From Actinomadura coerulea (GTDB lineage Bacteria > Actinomycetota > Actinomycetes > Streptosporangiales > Streptosporangiaceae), in assembly GCF_014208105.1 (NCBI RefSeq), contig NZ_JACHMQ010000001.1, positions 3,782,001 to 3,846,000 of the forward strand: a stretch of DNA of 64,000 nucleotides. Direction: 5' to 3'. The notes under the pieces were generated by a model. It did not search any database. It saw only the letters and a program-made list of their open reading frames with translations, and was not told the origin of the DNA. A program made the translations under genes and the position numbers. Shown here piece after piece: positions 1 through 8,717 of this stretch (within the stretch, counting starts at the first letter, position 1; every line of letters starts with the position of its first letter).

Positions 1-965
1 CGTCCGGCGCGTCCCCGGGCCGGCCCGCCGCGCCCGGCGCCGTCGCCGCCGCGCTCGGCGACCGCGCCCTCGTCGAGCTGATCGCGATCGGCGGCGAACT
101 GCACGCCGTCACCGTCGCGCGCGGCCGCGTCCGCCGCCACCGCCTCGGCACGGGCGAGGCGGCACGGCGCGAGACCGGCCTGCTCCGCTTCGCCGCGTGC
201 CGCCTCGCCGAGGACGGCGGGCCTCCGGCGCCGTCCTCGCTCACGGGCGCGGCCGAACGCCTCGACCGCCTCCTGTTCGCCGCGCTCCGCCCCTTCCTCG
301 GCGACCGTGAGCTGGTCATCGCCCCGACGGGGGCACTGCACGGTCTGCCGTGGGCCGCGCTCCCGTCCCTGGCGGGGCGCCCGTTCACGGTCGTCCCGTC
401 CGCCGGGGCCTGGCTCCACGCCCGCACGCGGGCCCCGTCCGGCGGGCACACCGTCCTTGTGGCGGGCCCCGATCTCCTGCACGCCGACCGCGAGATCGCC
501 GCCCTGCGCCGCCTGCGCCCCGGCGCCGCCGTCCTGGACGGCCCGGACGCCCGCGCCGAACCCGTCCGCGACGCCCTGGAAGGGGCCGCCCTCGCCCACA
601 TCGCCGCCCACGGCGAGTTCCACCAGGGCAACGCCCTGTTCTCCCGGCTGCGCCTGGCCGACGGCCCCCTCATGGTCCACGACCTGGACGAGCTGGCCGA
701 TCCGCCGCACCTGATCGTCCTGTCCGCGTGCGACATCGGCCGCGGCGACGAGGGGGACGCCGTGCTCGGCATGGCCGGCGCCCTGCTGGCGCTCGGCACC
801 GCCACCGTGATCGCCAGCGTCCTGCCCGTCCGGGACGACGCGACCCCGGCCTTCATGACCGCGTTCCACACCGCGCTGGCGGCCGGGCAGACCCCCTCGC
901 GGGCGCTGGCCGCCACCGCCCGGACCCCTGCCACGACCGGTTTCCTGGCCATGGGCGCGGGCTGA
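1..965 (+). CDS. CHAT domain-containing protein (5' end outside window)
   Basis: The frame is open from the first bases of the window to a TGA at 963-965, giving a 320-residue C-terminal fragment with no start in view. It ends in a CHAT (caspase HetF associated with TPRs) peptidase-like domain. The likely catalytic His is fragment residue 203 in IAAHGEF and the likely Cys is residue 243 in LSACDIG, so the His-Cys dyad looks intact. Earlier parts (VELIAIGGELHAVTV and VIAPTGALHGLPWAAL) match the usual beta-rich start of CHAT domains. In this family TPRs usually precede the domain and would lie outside the window. CHAT proteins are caspase-like proteases, some of them acting in defence or signalling; the partner here is unknown. 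The gene converges with the rhodanese gene 7 nt downstream. Confidence 0.85.
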   Translation, partial: SGASPGRPAAPGAVAAALGDRALVELIAIGGELHAVTVARGRVRRHRLGTGEAARRETGLLRFAACRLAEDGGPPAPSSLTGAAERLDRLLFAALRPFLGDRELVIAPTGALHGLPWAALPSLAGRPFTVVPSAGAWLHARTRAPSGGHTVLVAGPDLLHADREIAALRRLRPGAAVLDGPDARAEPVRDALEGAALAHIAAHGEFHQGNALFSRLRLADGPLMVHDLDELADPPHLIVLSACDIGRGDEGDAVLGMAGALLALGTATVIASVLPVRDDATPAFMTAFHTALAAGQTPSRALAATARTPATTGFLAMGAG

Positions 966-972
966 AGGCGGG

Positions 973-1857
973 TCAGCCGTCGCCGGTGGCGACCGGGTTG
1001 CCGGGATCGGCCACCCAGTTCGACCAGGACCCGACATAGAGGGCGGCCGGGATGCCGGCGAGGTGGAGGGCGAGGATCTCGTGGGCGGCGGTGACGCCCG
1101 AGCCGCAGTAGGCGCCGACGTCGAGCGCGTCGGTCGCGCCGAGCTGCGCGAACCGCTCGCGCAGCAGGCCGGGTGGCAGGAAGCGGCCGTCGACGCCGAC
1201 GTTGCCGGAGGTGGGAGCGTTCCGGGCGCCCGGGATGTGCCCGGCCACGGGGTCGACCGGCTCCTGCTCGCCGCGGTAGCGCTCGGCGGCGCGGGCGTCC
1301 AGCAGCACGCCCGCGCCGGCCAGCTCCGCGGCGCCCTCGGCGTCCAGGACGGGCAGGCGGCCCGGGTCGGCGACGAAGTCGCCCGGCTTGGCCTCGGGCT
1401 CGTCGGTGCTCACCGGGTGTCCGGCCTCGGTCCACGCGCGGTAGCCGCCGTCCAGGACGCGGACCTGTTCGTGCCCGAAGTAGCGCAGCGACCACCACAC
1501 CCGGGCGGCGGCCGTGGAGTCGGCGTCGTCGTAGACCACGACCAGGCTGTCGGCCGAGACCCCGGCGCGGCGCATCGCCGCCTCGAAGTCGGCGGGACCC
1601 GGCAGGGGGTGGCGGCCGCCGGGCCCCGGAGGCCCGGCCACGTCGCGGTCGAGGTCGAGGAACACGGCGCCGGGCAGGTGCCCCCTGCGGTAGGACTCGA
1701 TCCCCGGCGGACCCGCCAGATGCCATCGGACGTCCAGCAGGACCACGTTCGCCTGCCGTCGGAGCAGCCGGTCCAGCGCGGGCACTTCGATGAGAGGGTG
1801 CACATCGCCAGTTTGGCCGCCGTTGCCCCGATTAGGGAGGGGCGATTCCGGGTTCAT
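973..1857 (-). CDS. sseA: Sulfurtransferase (tandem rhodanese domains, SseA-like)
   Basis: This 294-residue protein has two rhodanese domains, the architecture of thiosulfate and 3-mercaptopyruvate sulfurtransferases, which move sulfane sulfur to acceptors such as cyanide or thiols. The N-terminal domain (about residues 20-140) contains LVVVYDDADSTAAARVWW and lacks a catalytic Cys. The C-terminal domain carries the active-site loop CGSGVTA, with Cys about residue 251. The ATG at 1857 is chosen because GGAG lies 5 nt upstream; a GTG at 1803 is possible but has no better ribosome site. It lies 20 nt downstream of the alkaline-phosphatase-family gene on the same strand and is probably its operon partner. 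The choice between thiosulfate and mercaptopyruvate as substrate is open. Confidence 0.88.
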   Translation of the reverse strand: MNPESPLPNRGNGGQTGDVHPLIEVPALDRLLRRQANVVLLDVRWHLAGPPGIESYRRGHLPGAVFLDLDRDVAGPPGPGGRHPLPGPADFEAAMRRAGVSADSLVVVYDDADSTAAARVWWSLRYFGHEQVRVLDGGYRAWTEAGHPVSTDEPEAKPGDFVADPGRLPVLDAEGAAELAGAGVLLDARAAERYRGEQEPVDPVAGHIPGARNAPTSGNVGVDGRFLPPGLLRERFAQLGATDALDVGAYCGSGVTAAHEILALHLAGIPAALYVGSWSNWVADPGNPVATGDG

Positions 1858-1877
1858 CTCAACTCCGCGGGGTGGTC

Positions 1878-3050
1878 TCAGGGCCGGGACGCGGTGAGCA
1901 GCGGCACCAGTTGCTCGGCCGGGACGAGGGAGCCGTGCATGCCGACCATCGAGTCCAGCCACGGCTCCCGTTCGGACGCGACGATCGCGAGGTCGGCGTG
2001 CGGGACGGCGACCACGTCGCCGATCCGTTCGAGCATCCCGAGGCCGAGCGCGCCGAACCAGCCGTCCTCGACGGCGTGCTCGCGGCTGACGACCCACGCC
2101 CGGCCGCCCAGCGTCGCCGTCCAGGCGGCGAGCACGTCCGCGTGGGCGCCCGGCTCGCTGTAGACGTAGCGGGCGCGGGCGTCCCCGCCGAGAAGGGCGA
2201 CGCCCTCCGCCAGCGCGGGGACGGCGTCGGCGTCGATCCGCTCGTCCGGGTCGACCATGCCGTGGTCGGCGGTGACGTACAGGGACGACCCGGGCGGCAG
2301 GACCTCCGCGATCCGCTGCGCGAGCAGGTCGACGAACCGCAGCTGGTGCCGCCAGTCGGCGGAGCCGACCCCGTACCGGTGGCCGGTCGCGTCGAGGTCG
2401 GCGTGGTACACGGTGACGTAGGCCCGGTCGCCGCGGCGCAGGGCCCGCTCGGCGCGGCCGACGAGCTGGCCGAGGCCGCCCGCCGACACGTAGCGGGCGC
2501 CGCGCGTCGTGGCGCGGCTGAGGCTGGACCCCCGGTACAGGGGACTCGCCACGTACGCGACCTCGACGCCGTCCGCGGCGGCCCGCCCGTAGACGGTCGG
2601 GACCGGCTGGAACGTCTCGGGGTCTACGGTTTCGTCCCGCCAGCGCAGGCAGTTCAGCAGCCGCCCGGTGCCGGGGATCGCGATCTGCACGCCGAGCAGG
2701 CCGTGCGCGCCGGGCGGGGCGCCGGTCGCCAGCGAGCCGAGGCTGCTGACGGTCGTCGCCGGGAACCCGGCCGTGATCGGGCCGCCGTCCATCGCGTTCA
2801 GGAAGGGCGCCTCGCCGGGATGGGCCCGCAGCTGCTCCCAGCCGAGACCGTCGACCAGCAGCACGCAGACGCGCGGCACGGCGGGCAGGCCCAGGACGTT
2901 CGGCGCGTCCGGGACGCCCAGCGCGGCCAGCGCGGAGGACGGCAGGTCGGACAGCGCGGCCTCGCCGTACCGCGGGACGGGCGGTTCGGGGAGGGCGGAC
3001 CCCTCCCCGGGGCCGGACCCGTCGCGCCGCTCGGCGGCCGCCTCGCTCAC
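1878..3050 (-). CDS. Alkaline phosphatase family protein (nucleotide pyrophosphatase/phosphodiesterase-like)
   Basis: This 390-residue enzyme belongs to the metal-dependent alkaline phosphatase superfamily. Signature segments are VCVLLVDGLGWEQL (first metal Asp), GFPATTVSSLGSLATG (Thr nucleophile position), TVYHADLDATGHRYG and LYVTADHGMVD (metal Asp-His), with a final His in MVGMHGSLVP. Similar actinobacterial proteins are annotated as nucleotide pyrophosphatase/phosphodiesterase-like; the true substrate is unknown. There is no signal peptide, so it is probably cytoplasmic. The GTG start at 3050 overlaps the stop of the DUF5998 gene as GTGA, which indicates translational coupling. Confidence 0.85.
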   Translation of the reverse strand: MSEAAAERRDGSGPGEGSALPEPPVPRYGEAALSDLPSSALAALGVPDAPNVLGLPAVPRVCVLLVDGLGWEQLRAHPGEAPFLNAMDGGPITAGFPATTVSSLGSLATGAPPGAHGLLGVQIAIPGTGRLLNCLRWRDETVDPETFQPVPTVYGRAAADGVEVAYVASPLYRGSSLSRATTRGARYVSAGGLGQLVGRAERALRRGDRAYVTVYHADLDATGHRYGVGSADWRHQLRFVDLLAQRIAEVLPPGSSLYVTADHGMVDPDERIDADAVPALAEGVALLGGDARARYVYSEPGAHADVLAAWTATLGGRAWVVSREHAVEDGWFGALGLGMLERIGDVVAVPHADLAIVASEREPWLDSMVGMHGSLVPAEQLVPLLTASRP

Positions 3051-3628
3051 CGCGCGGTCACGGCGGACAGTTCCTCGGCGAAGGCCAGCACCTGGCTCAC
3101 GGCGTCCGCGCCGTCGGCGGCCTCGCTGACCCGCAGCGACAGGTCGTCGGCCGTGACGCTGCCGGTGTAGCCGTGGTCGGCCTCGCAGTTCTCGTCGCCG
3201 CACGTGGCGGGTTCCAGGTCGATGTGGGCGATGGCGCCCCAGCCGATGGTCAGCACCACCTCGGTGGGCGGCACGCCGGGCACGTAGGACGCCGGGTCGG
3301 GGACGACCCGGGTCACCGCGACCGACTGGACGCGTTCGAGCTTGACGGCCTCGGTGGTGGTGGACGCGTGCGGCCGCGTCATGCCCTCGCCGGGCGGGTG
3401 CTCGTCGGTGTGGCACACCAGCAGCCGGCTCGCCGACAGCACGAGCACGGTCACGTGCCGCCGCACCTCCATCGCGGGGTCGAAGGTCGCCTCGTGGTGG
3501 ACGACGTAGGCGGTGACTCGCTCGTCCCCGACGGCCGACTCGACCGCGTCCGCGACCAGGGCCGGGTAGTAACCGCTGCGCTCGATCGCCGTGCGCAGAC
3601 CACTGACGGTCGCTCGGGTTTCCCTCAT
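3047..3628 (-). CDS. DUF5998 family protein
   Basis: This 193-residue protein starts MRETRATVSGLRTAIERSGYYP and matches the actinobacterial DUF5998 family, which has no known function. It looks like a soluble, compact beta-rich protein without membrane segments. The ATG at 3628 follows a purine-rich stretch (GGATGGGG). Reading further upstream would pass through a GC-rich non-coding divergent region. It is the first gene of an operon with the phosphatase-family protein (stop/start overlap) and the sulfurtransferase. A palindromic element lies in the divergent gap upstream at 3664-3688. Confidence 0.85.
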   Translation of the reverse strand: MRETRATVSGLRTAIERSGYYPALVADAVESAVGDERVTAYVVHHEATFDPAMEVRRHVTVLVLSASRLLVCHTDEHPPGEGMTRPHASTTTEAVKLERVQSVAVTRVVPDPASYVPGVPPTEVVLTIGWGAIAHIDLEPATCGDENCEADHGYTGSVTADDLSLRVSEAADGADAVSQVLAFAEELSAVTAR

Positions 3629-3663
3629 GGCCCCATCCTGCCCTGTCCGGGGCCGGACGCGCA

Positions 3664-3688
3664 CATGACCGCCGCGGCGCGCGGTCAT
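3664..3688. promoter_or_regulatory. Inverted repeat in a divergent promoter region
   Basis: Arms ATGACCGC and GCGGTCAT are separated by an 8-nt spacer in the 88-bp gap between the divergent DUF5998 operon and the proline-rich protein gene. The size and position fit an operator for a dimeric regulator. No regulator gene is adjacent. Confidence 0.4.
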
Positions 3689-3716
3689 ATGTCGGTGTGC
3701 GGGGTAGAGGGGGGGC

Positions 3717-4007
3717 ATGGACGAGCATCCACTGCCGACCCCGCCGCCGGTGCCGCCGCCCACGCCGGACCCGGCGCCTCCCCCGCAGCCCCCGGTGCCG
3801 CCCGAGCCGCCGCCCGGCCCCGCCCCGGGGCCCGCGCCGCGGCCGCCCGGGCCGATCCCGCCCGGTCCCTCGCCGGAGCCGGTGCCGCCCGGACCGCCGC
3901 CCGAGCCGTCCCCGCCCGCGCCGGGGCCCGAGCCGATCCCGCCGGGGCCCGCGCCCGACCCCGTCCCGCCGACGCCGGAGCCCAGCCCTCCCCCGCCCCC
4001 GGACTGA
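3717..4007 (+). CDS. Small proline-rich protein, function unknown
   Basis: The reading frame encodes 96 residues of which more than half are proline, in PGPxPxPxPP-type runs, beginning MDEHPLPTPPPVPPP. There is no signal peptide, membrane segment or recognisable domain. Support for it being a real gene is a purine-rich ribosome site (GAGGGGGGG) just before the ATG, an intergenic palindrome upstream and a strong hairpin terminator 14 nt after the stop. Against this, proline codons are CCN, so GC-rich DNA can produce such frames by chance. If made, it would be an extended polyproline-type polypeptide whose translation would probably rely on EF-P. Confidence 0.5.
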   Translation: MDEHPLPTPPPVPPPTPDPAPPPQPPVPPEPPPGPAPGPAPRPPGPIPPGPSPEPVPPGPPPEPSPPAPGPEPIPPGPAPDPVPPTPEPSPPPPPD

Positions 4008-4020
4008 CGCCGGGCACGCC

Positions 4021-4055
4021 GCGGCCCCGGGGCCGGTGTCCGGCCCCGGGCCCGC
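4021..4055. terminator. Bidirectional hairpin terminator
   Basis: An 11-bp perfect stem (arms 4026-4036 and 4040-4050, loop TGT) extends past one mismatch by four more pairs. It sits between the convergent proline-rich gene and the acetyltransferase gene. There is no clear U-tract, as is common for actinomycete terminators. Confidence 0.7.
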
Positions 4056-4064
4056 GGACCGGAC

Positions 4065-6503
4065 TCACAGCCGGCGCGGCTCCAGTTCGGGTCGCGGCCC
4101 GAGGGGGCGCTCCAGCGTGAGCGTCACCGCCCGCACCGCGACCCCGGACGGGCCCACCATGACGGGGCTCAGCTCCAGCCGCCCCACCTCCGGAAGGTCG
4201 TAGCCGAGGCGCGACGCGCGCAGCAGCAGTTCCTCCAGGGCCCCGAGGTCCACCGGATCGGCGCCCCGGTGCCCCAGCAGCAGCGGCGCGGTGCGGATCG
4301 CGCGGATCATCTCCGCCGCCTCCGCGTCCGCCAGCGGCGACAGGCGGTACGCGCGGTCGTCCAGCAGCTCGGCGGTCTCGTCGGCGATCCCGAACGAGAC
4401 CAGCGCCCCGAACGAGGGGTCCTCCCTGACGACGATGCGGGTCGCGACCCCGTCCGCCCCGCCGGCGAGCCGGATGCCGTAGCAGGCCAGCAGCTCCGCC
4501 GCCTGCTCCGGCGCGACGTCCACGGGACCGCCGTCGCCCAGCCACGCGGCGACCAGCTCCCGCGCCCTGCCGCGGTCCACGTCCTCGAACACCGGCATGC
4601 GGCCGGGGGGACGCCGCCGCCACCGCGCGTACCGGATCACGTACGCCAGCGCCCGGACGGCGTCCTCGGGCGCCGTGTAGGACGGCACGGACCCCTCCGC
4701 GGCCATCCCGTCCGGGCCGGTGACGCGCAGGTCGGCGGGCATGCCCTCGGTGCCGAGGTAGGTCGCCACGATCGGCTTCCTTCCCTCGGCGGCCAGCCGC
4801 AGGATCCGCTCGGGGACGCGGACGTCGTAGCCGCCGATCGTCGGGGGCGTGAACAGCGCCACGACCGCGTCGACCGTGTCGTCGTCCAGCGCGCCGGCGA
4901 GGGCGGCCTCGTAGTCGTCGGCGTCGGCGCGGGGGCCGAGGTCGATGCGCGGCCGGACCTGCAGCCCGAGCGCGACGGCCTCGTCCTGCGCCAGCAGGCC
5001 CAGCGAGTTGGAGTTGTCGATGATCGCGATGCGGTCGCCGGCCGGGAGGGGCTGGTAGGCCAGCACCTGCGCCACGTCGAACAGCTCCGCCAGGTCGTCC
5101 ACCCGGATCACGCCGGCCTGCTCGAACAGCGCGCTGACCGCGTGGTCGGGCAGCGTGAGCGCCCGCGCCGCGTGCCCGATCGGGACGCCCTGCGTGCTGC
5201 GCCCGCTCTTCACCGCCACGATCGGCTTGCGGCGGCCGAGCCTGCGCGCCAGCCGCGCGAACTTGCGGGGGTTGCCCAGCGACTCCAGGTACAGCAGGAC
5301 GGCCCTGGTCGCCGGGTCCTCCTCCCAGTACTGCATCAGGTCGTTGCCGGAGACGTCCGCCCGGTTCCCCGCCGAGACGAACGTGGACAGCCCGAGGCCG
5401 CGTGCGGCCGTCCGCTGCAGGATGGCGATGCCCAGCGCGCCGGACTGGGAGAAGAACCCCACCGGGCCCCGCCCCGGCATCGTCGGCGCCAGGGTCGCGT
5501 TCAGCCGCACGTCGGTGTCGGTGTTGGCGATGCCGAGGCAGTTGGGGCCGACGACCCGCATCCCGTAGGCGCGCGCGAGCCGCACCAGTTGCTCCTGGGC
5601 GGCCCGTCCCTCCTCTCCCACCTCGCCGAAGCCGGACGACACGACGACCAGCCCCCGCACGCCCTTGCCGGCGCACTCCTCCACCACCTCGTGGACGGCG
5701 TCGGCCCGCACGGCCACGACCGCGAGGTCCACGTCGTCCGGGATCTCCAGGACGGACGCGTACGCGCGAACCCCCGCCACGGCGACCGCCGTCGGGTGCA
5801 CCGGGTAGACGGGGCCGCTGAAGTCACCGGCGAGCAGGTTCCGCAGGACGGTCTGGCCGACGCTGTGCTCGGCCCGGCTCGCTCCGATCACCGCCACCGA
5901 CCGCGGGAACAGCAGCCGCTGGATCGAGCGCGCCTCGGCCCGGTGCTCGCGCGCCGTCATGACCTCCAGGGAGGTGTCGGTCGGCTCCAGGTCGAGGACG
6001 AGCTCGATCACGCCCTCCTCGAAGCGCTGCTCCGCCCGGTACCCCGCCTCCCGGAACACCCGGGTCATCCGGCGGTTGTCGGGCAGGACGCTGGCCACGA
6101 ACCGGCGCACCCCCCGCTCGCGCGCCGCCGCCGCGATGTGCTCCAGCAGCACCGCGCCGAGCCCGCGGCCCTGGTGCGCGTCCTCCACGAGGAACGCCAC
6201 CTCCGCCGTCTCCCGCCGGTCGGTGAGCAGGTCGTAGCGGACGACCGCCACCATCTCCCCCGCGATCGTGGCGATGAGCGCGGCGCGCCGGTCGTGGTCG
6301 ACGGTCGTGAAGTGCTCGACCTCGCGGTCCGACAGCTGGGGGCGCGGCGAGAAGAACCGGTAGTAGATCGACTCCGGGGACAGCCGCGCGTGGAACGCGC
6401 GCAGGAGATCGGCGTCCTCGGGCCGGATGGGACGCAGATGGGCCGTCCCGCCGTCGCTGAGGACGACGTCGGCCTCCCACTGATCCGGATAACGCTCGGT
6501 CAC
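4065..6503 (-). CDS. Pat-like bifunctional GNAT acetyltransferase / NDP-forming acyl-CoA synthetase-like protein
   Basis: This 812-residue protein joins an N-terminal GNAT domain (about residues 15-175, with the acetyl-CoA loop in EDAHQGRGLGAVLL) to an NDP-forming acyl-CoA synthetase module. The module has a CoA-binding Rossmann part (VAVIGASR), a succinyl-CoA-ligase part (GFFSQSGALG, then IGHAARAL with the His equivalent to the phospho-His of succinyl-CoA synthetase) and a C-terminal ATP-grasp-like portion. Domain order is reversed relative to enterobacterial Pat and matches the actinobacterial PatA type, which acetylates lysines of acyl-CoA synthetases and other enzymes. The GTG at 6503 is chosen because TACCCT lies 7 nt upstream, a leaderless arrangement. 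An ATG at 6533 would add 10 residues. Confidence 0.85.
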   Translation of the reverse strand: MTERYPDQWEADVVLSDGGTAHLRPIRPEDADLLRAFHARLSPESIYYRFFSPRPQLSDREVEHFTTVDHDRRAALIATIAGEMVAVVRYDLLTDRRETAEVAFLVEDAHQGRGLGAVLLEHIAAAARERGVRRFVASVLPDNRRMTRVFREAGYRAEQRFEEGVIELVLDLEPTDTSLEVMTAREHRAEARSIQRLLFPRSVAVIGASRAEHSVGQTVLRNLLAGDFSGPVYPVHPTAVAVAGVRAYASVLEIPDDVDLAVVAVRADAVHEVVEECAGKGVRGLVVVSSGFGEVGEEGRAAQEQLVRLARAYGMRVVGPNCLGIANTDTDVRLNATLAPTMPGRGPVGFFSQSGALGIAILQRTAARGLGLSTFVSAGNRADVSGNDLMQYWEEDPATRAVLLYLESLGNPRKFARLARRLGRRKPIVAVKSGRSTQGVPIGHAARALTLPDHAVSALFEQAGVIRVDDLAELFDVAQVLAYQPLPAGDRIAIIDNSNSLGLLAQDEAVALGLQVRPRIDLGPRADADDYEAALAGALDDDTVDAVVALFTPPTIGGYDVRVPERILRLAAEGRKPIVATYLGTEGMPADLRVTGPDGMAAEGSVPSYTAPEDAVRALAYVIRYARWRRRPPGRMPVFEDVDRGRARELVAAWLGDGGPVDVAPEQAAELLACYGIRLAGGADGVATRIVVREDPSFGALVSFGIADETAELLDDRAYRLSPLADAEAAEMIRAIRTAPLLLGHRGADPVDLGALEELLLRASRLGYDLPEVGRLELSPVMVGPSGVAVRAVTLTLERPLGPRPELEPRRL

Positions 6504-6510
6504 GTACCCG

Positions 6511-6516
6511 AGGGTA
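6511..6516 (-). promoter_or_regulatory. Predicted -10 element (TACCCT) for a leaderless transcript
   Basis: TACCCT lies exactly 7 nt upstream of the GTG at 6503. This fits TANNNT with the transcript starting at the start codon, and it supports the shorter start of the Pat-like gene. Confidence 0.5.
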
Positions 6517-6671
6517 AGGCACGGATGCGTCACGGCCCCGCGACGAAAAAACCGGCTTCCTCGGTTTCGCTGCGCGTTCGAGACCTAATCCGGGCTCCGA
6601 AGCTGTTACGGTCGAGCACACGCCCAAGAATTGCCGCTCGCGCGGGCCGTGTTGATCGAGGTGATGACTCC

Positions 6672-7595
6672 ATGACGCGCGTGGTCGTGGTCGGCGATCT
6701 TATGACAGACACCGTGGCGCGTGCCGCGTATCCCCTGGCCAAGGGGAGCGACACGCCCGCCGCCGTGACGACGCACGGTGGCGGCTCCGGCGCCAACGTG
6801 GCCGCATGGCTTGCCGTGGAGGGGACCGACGCCGCATTCGTCGGCCGCCGCGGCTCCGACATCGCCGGCCGGAACCGGGACATGGAGTTGATGGGCTACG
6901 GCGTCGACGCCCGCCTCGTCATGGACCAGGAACGTCCCACCGGCACCTGTGTGGTCATGGTCACCCACAAGGGCGACCGGACGATGCTGTCGGACCCCGG
7001 CGCCAACGCCGCCCTCCTTCCGGAGGACATCGAGCGCTGCAAGGACCTGTTCTCCGGAGGCACCCACCTGCACCTGTCGGGTTACGCCCTGATCAACGAG
7101 GGGTCCCGCAAGGCGGCCATCCACACTCTGGAGATCGCCCGCAAGACACAGATGTCGGTCTCTGTGGACGGCGGCTCGTCCTCCCCGCTCAAGCGGATGG
7201 GCGCCGAGCCGTTCCTGGAGTGGACGCAGGGCGCCCGCCTCCTGGTCGTCAACGCCAAGGAGGCCGAGATCCTCACCGGCCGCGACACGCCCGAGCAGGC
7301 CGCCAAGGTGCTGACCGCCTGGTACCCGCAGGTCGTGATCACGAGCGGTGCCGACGGGGCCCTGTGGTACACCAACGGCCGCCCCGAGCCGGTCACCGTC
7401 GCGGCGGAGCCCGTCGAGAAGATCATCGACGGCACGGGCGCCGGCGACGCGTTCGTCGCCGGGTTCCTCCCGCCGTGGCTGGACGGCAAGCAGCCGGCCG
7501 ACGCCCTCACCGCGGGCTGCCGCCTGGCCGCCCGCGCCATGCAGCACCTGGGCGCCCGCCCGACCCTCGACGTGGTGGACAACCAGATCAAGTAG
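6672..7595 (+). CDS. PfkB family carbohydrate/nucleoside kinase
   Basis: This 307-residue ribokinase-fold kinase contains the N-terminal glycine-rich motif GGGSGANVAAWLAVEG and the PfkB signature DGTGAGDAFVAGFL with its catalytic Asp near residue 257. Such enzymes phosphorylate a sugar hydroxyl or nucleoside with ATP. Family members include ribokinase, adenosine kinase and fructokinase, and the sequence does not settle the substrate. It is transcribed alone, divergently from the Pat-like gene across a 168-bp gap. The ATG at 6672 follows GAGGTGATGACTCC. Confidence 0.88.
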   Translation: MTRVVVVGDLMTDTVARAAYPLAKGSDTPAAVTTHGGGSGANVAAWLAVEGTDAAFVGRRGSDIAGRNRDMELMGYGVDARLVMDQERPTGTCVVMVTHKGDRTMLSDPGANAALLPEDIERCKDLFSGGTHLHLSGYALINEGSRKAAIHTLEIARKTQMSVSVDGGSSSPLKRMGAEPFLEWTQGARLLVVNAKEAEILTGRDTPEQAAKVLTAWYPQVVITSGADGALWYTNGRPEPVTVAAEPVEKIIDGTGAGDAFVAGFLPPWLDGKQPADALTAGCRLAARAMQHLGARPTLDVVDNQIK

Positions 7596-7607
7596 GGCGG
7601 GGGCCGC

Positions 7608-8645
7608 TCAGGCGAGCGGAGTGTAGGTGCGGACGTCCTCCCTGACCGCGTCCCAGAGGCGGTTCAGGGGGTGGCCCGCGTCGTAGCGTTCGAGGTCGGC
7701 GCGGCGGACGAAGGCGCCCGTCATGAACTCGGCCTTGGGCTCGAGGTCGTCGTGCAGCCCGATCGCGCGGAGCGGGACGGCGTCGGGGTCCTCCTGTGCG
7801 GCCATGCCCCGCCCGATCGAACCGGTGACGATCATGCAGCCGCGCACGAACCCGGACCGCAGCAGCGACAGCCCGTAGTGCACGTCGTCGATGTCGGCGA
7901 CGACGTTGAGCCGCTCGCGGAAGTTCGTCCCGTACCAGGTGGCGAGCAGGTCGGCGACGAGCCCGGCGGGCGGCACCACCAGCGGGATCCGCCCGAGGCG
8001 GCTGGTCCGCACCGGGGTGCCGGGCAGCTCGCCCTCCGGCAGGTTGGTGAGCAGCAGCGCCTGGCCCCGGGCGTACTCGACGACCTCGTACTCCTGGAGG
8101 CGGAGGTCGCCCTCGGGGGTGCTGACGATGCTGCCGCAGATCAGGTCGACCTGGCGGGTCTCCAGCCGCGACCACAGGTCCTTGGTGCGGACGTGGGCGA
8201 CCTTGAACTCGACCTCGCGCTGCCGGAACTCCTCCGACACCCGGTCCCAGGCCCGGGAGACGATCGGCAGGGTGAACTCGGTGGTGCCGACCGTCAGCAT
8301 GCGGCCGAGGCGGCGCCGGCTCCAGTGAATGGACTCCATCCATTTCTCGAACGTCGTGCGCGCGAGTTCGACCGTGGTCTCCCCGGTCGGAGTGAAGAGG
8401 TAGTCCTTCCCGCGTCCCTGCCGGACGGTCAGGACCTCGCCGCACAGCACCTGGCTGTTGCGGTTCAGCGTGTCGAGCTGCTTCTGGACGCTCGACTGCT
8501 CGCGCCCCAGCACCCGGGCCGCCCGCAGCGCCGAGCCCGTCTCGTGCACCACCAGCAGGGTCCGCAGCTGGTCGAACGTCATGTCGAGCAGGCCCGGCGG
8601 GCACTCCAGCAGCGAGTCGAGGGTCGGGGGCACGGGGAGGGACAT
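7608..8645 (-). CDS. LysR-type transcriptional regulator
   Basis: This 345-residue protein has an N-terminal winged helix-turn-helix (about residues 22-80, FDQLRTLLVVHETGSALRAARVLG with recognition helix EQSSVQKQLDTL). A LysR-type periplasmic-binding-protein-like effector domain follows (LTVGTTEFTLPIVSR onward). The pre-HTH extension of about 20 residues and the length above the usual 300 are slightly unusual. The ATG at 8645 has an AGAGAGGTAGTA ribosome site. An imperfect inverted repeat 46-72 bp upstream of the start could be its own operator. It ends 12 nt from the convergent PfkB gene. The effector is unknown. Confidence 0.85.
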   Translation of the reverse strand: MSLPVPPTLDSLLECPPGLLDMTFDQLRTLLVVHETGSALRAARVLGREQSSVQKQLDTLNRNSQVLCGEVLTVRQGRGKDYLFTPTGETTVELARTTFEKWMESIHWSRRRLGRMLTVGTTEFTLPIVSRAWDRVSEEFRQREVEFKVAHVRTKDLWSRLETRQVDLICGSIVSTPEGDLRLQEYEVVEYARGQALLLTNLPEGELPGTPVRTSRLGRIPLVVPPAGLVADLLATWYGTNFRERLNVVADIDDVHYGLSLLRSGFVRGCMIVTGSIGRGMAAQEDPDAVPLRAIGLHDDLEPKAEFMTGAFVRRADLERYDAGHPLNRLWDAVREDVRTYTPLA

Positions 8646-8690
8646 TACTACCTCTCTCGGGGACCCACGGAAATGGCCGCGGGGCCAACT

Positions 8691-8717
8691 AGGCGGGAAA
8701 TGATGACATTTCCGCCT
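8691..8717. promoter_or_regulatory. Imperfect palindrome upstream of the LysR-type gene
   Basis: Arms AGGCGGGAAATG and CATTTCCGCCT are complementary apart from one bulged G and are separated by 4 nt. The element lies in an AT-richer stretch 46-72 bp before the start of the regulator, a typical position for autoregulation. Confidence 0.5.

Noticed and set aside
4269..6671. Very long plus-strand open frame antisense to the Pat-like gene, continuous with pfkB
   Set aside because: It is low-complexity Arg/Gly/Val protein mirrored from the real minus-strand gene. The homologous PfkB protein begins at 6672.
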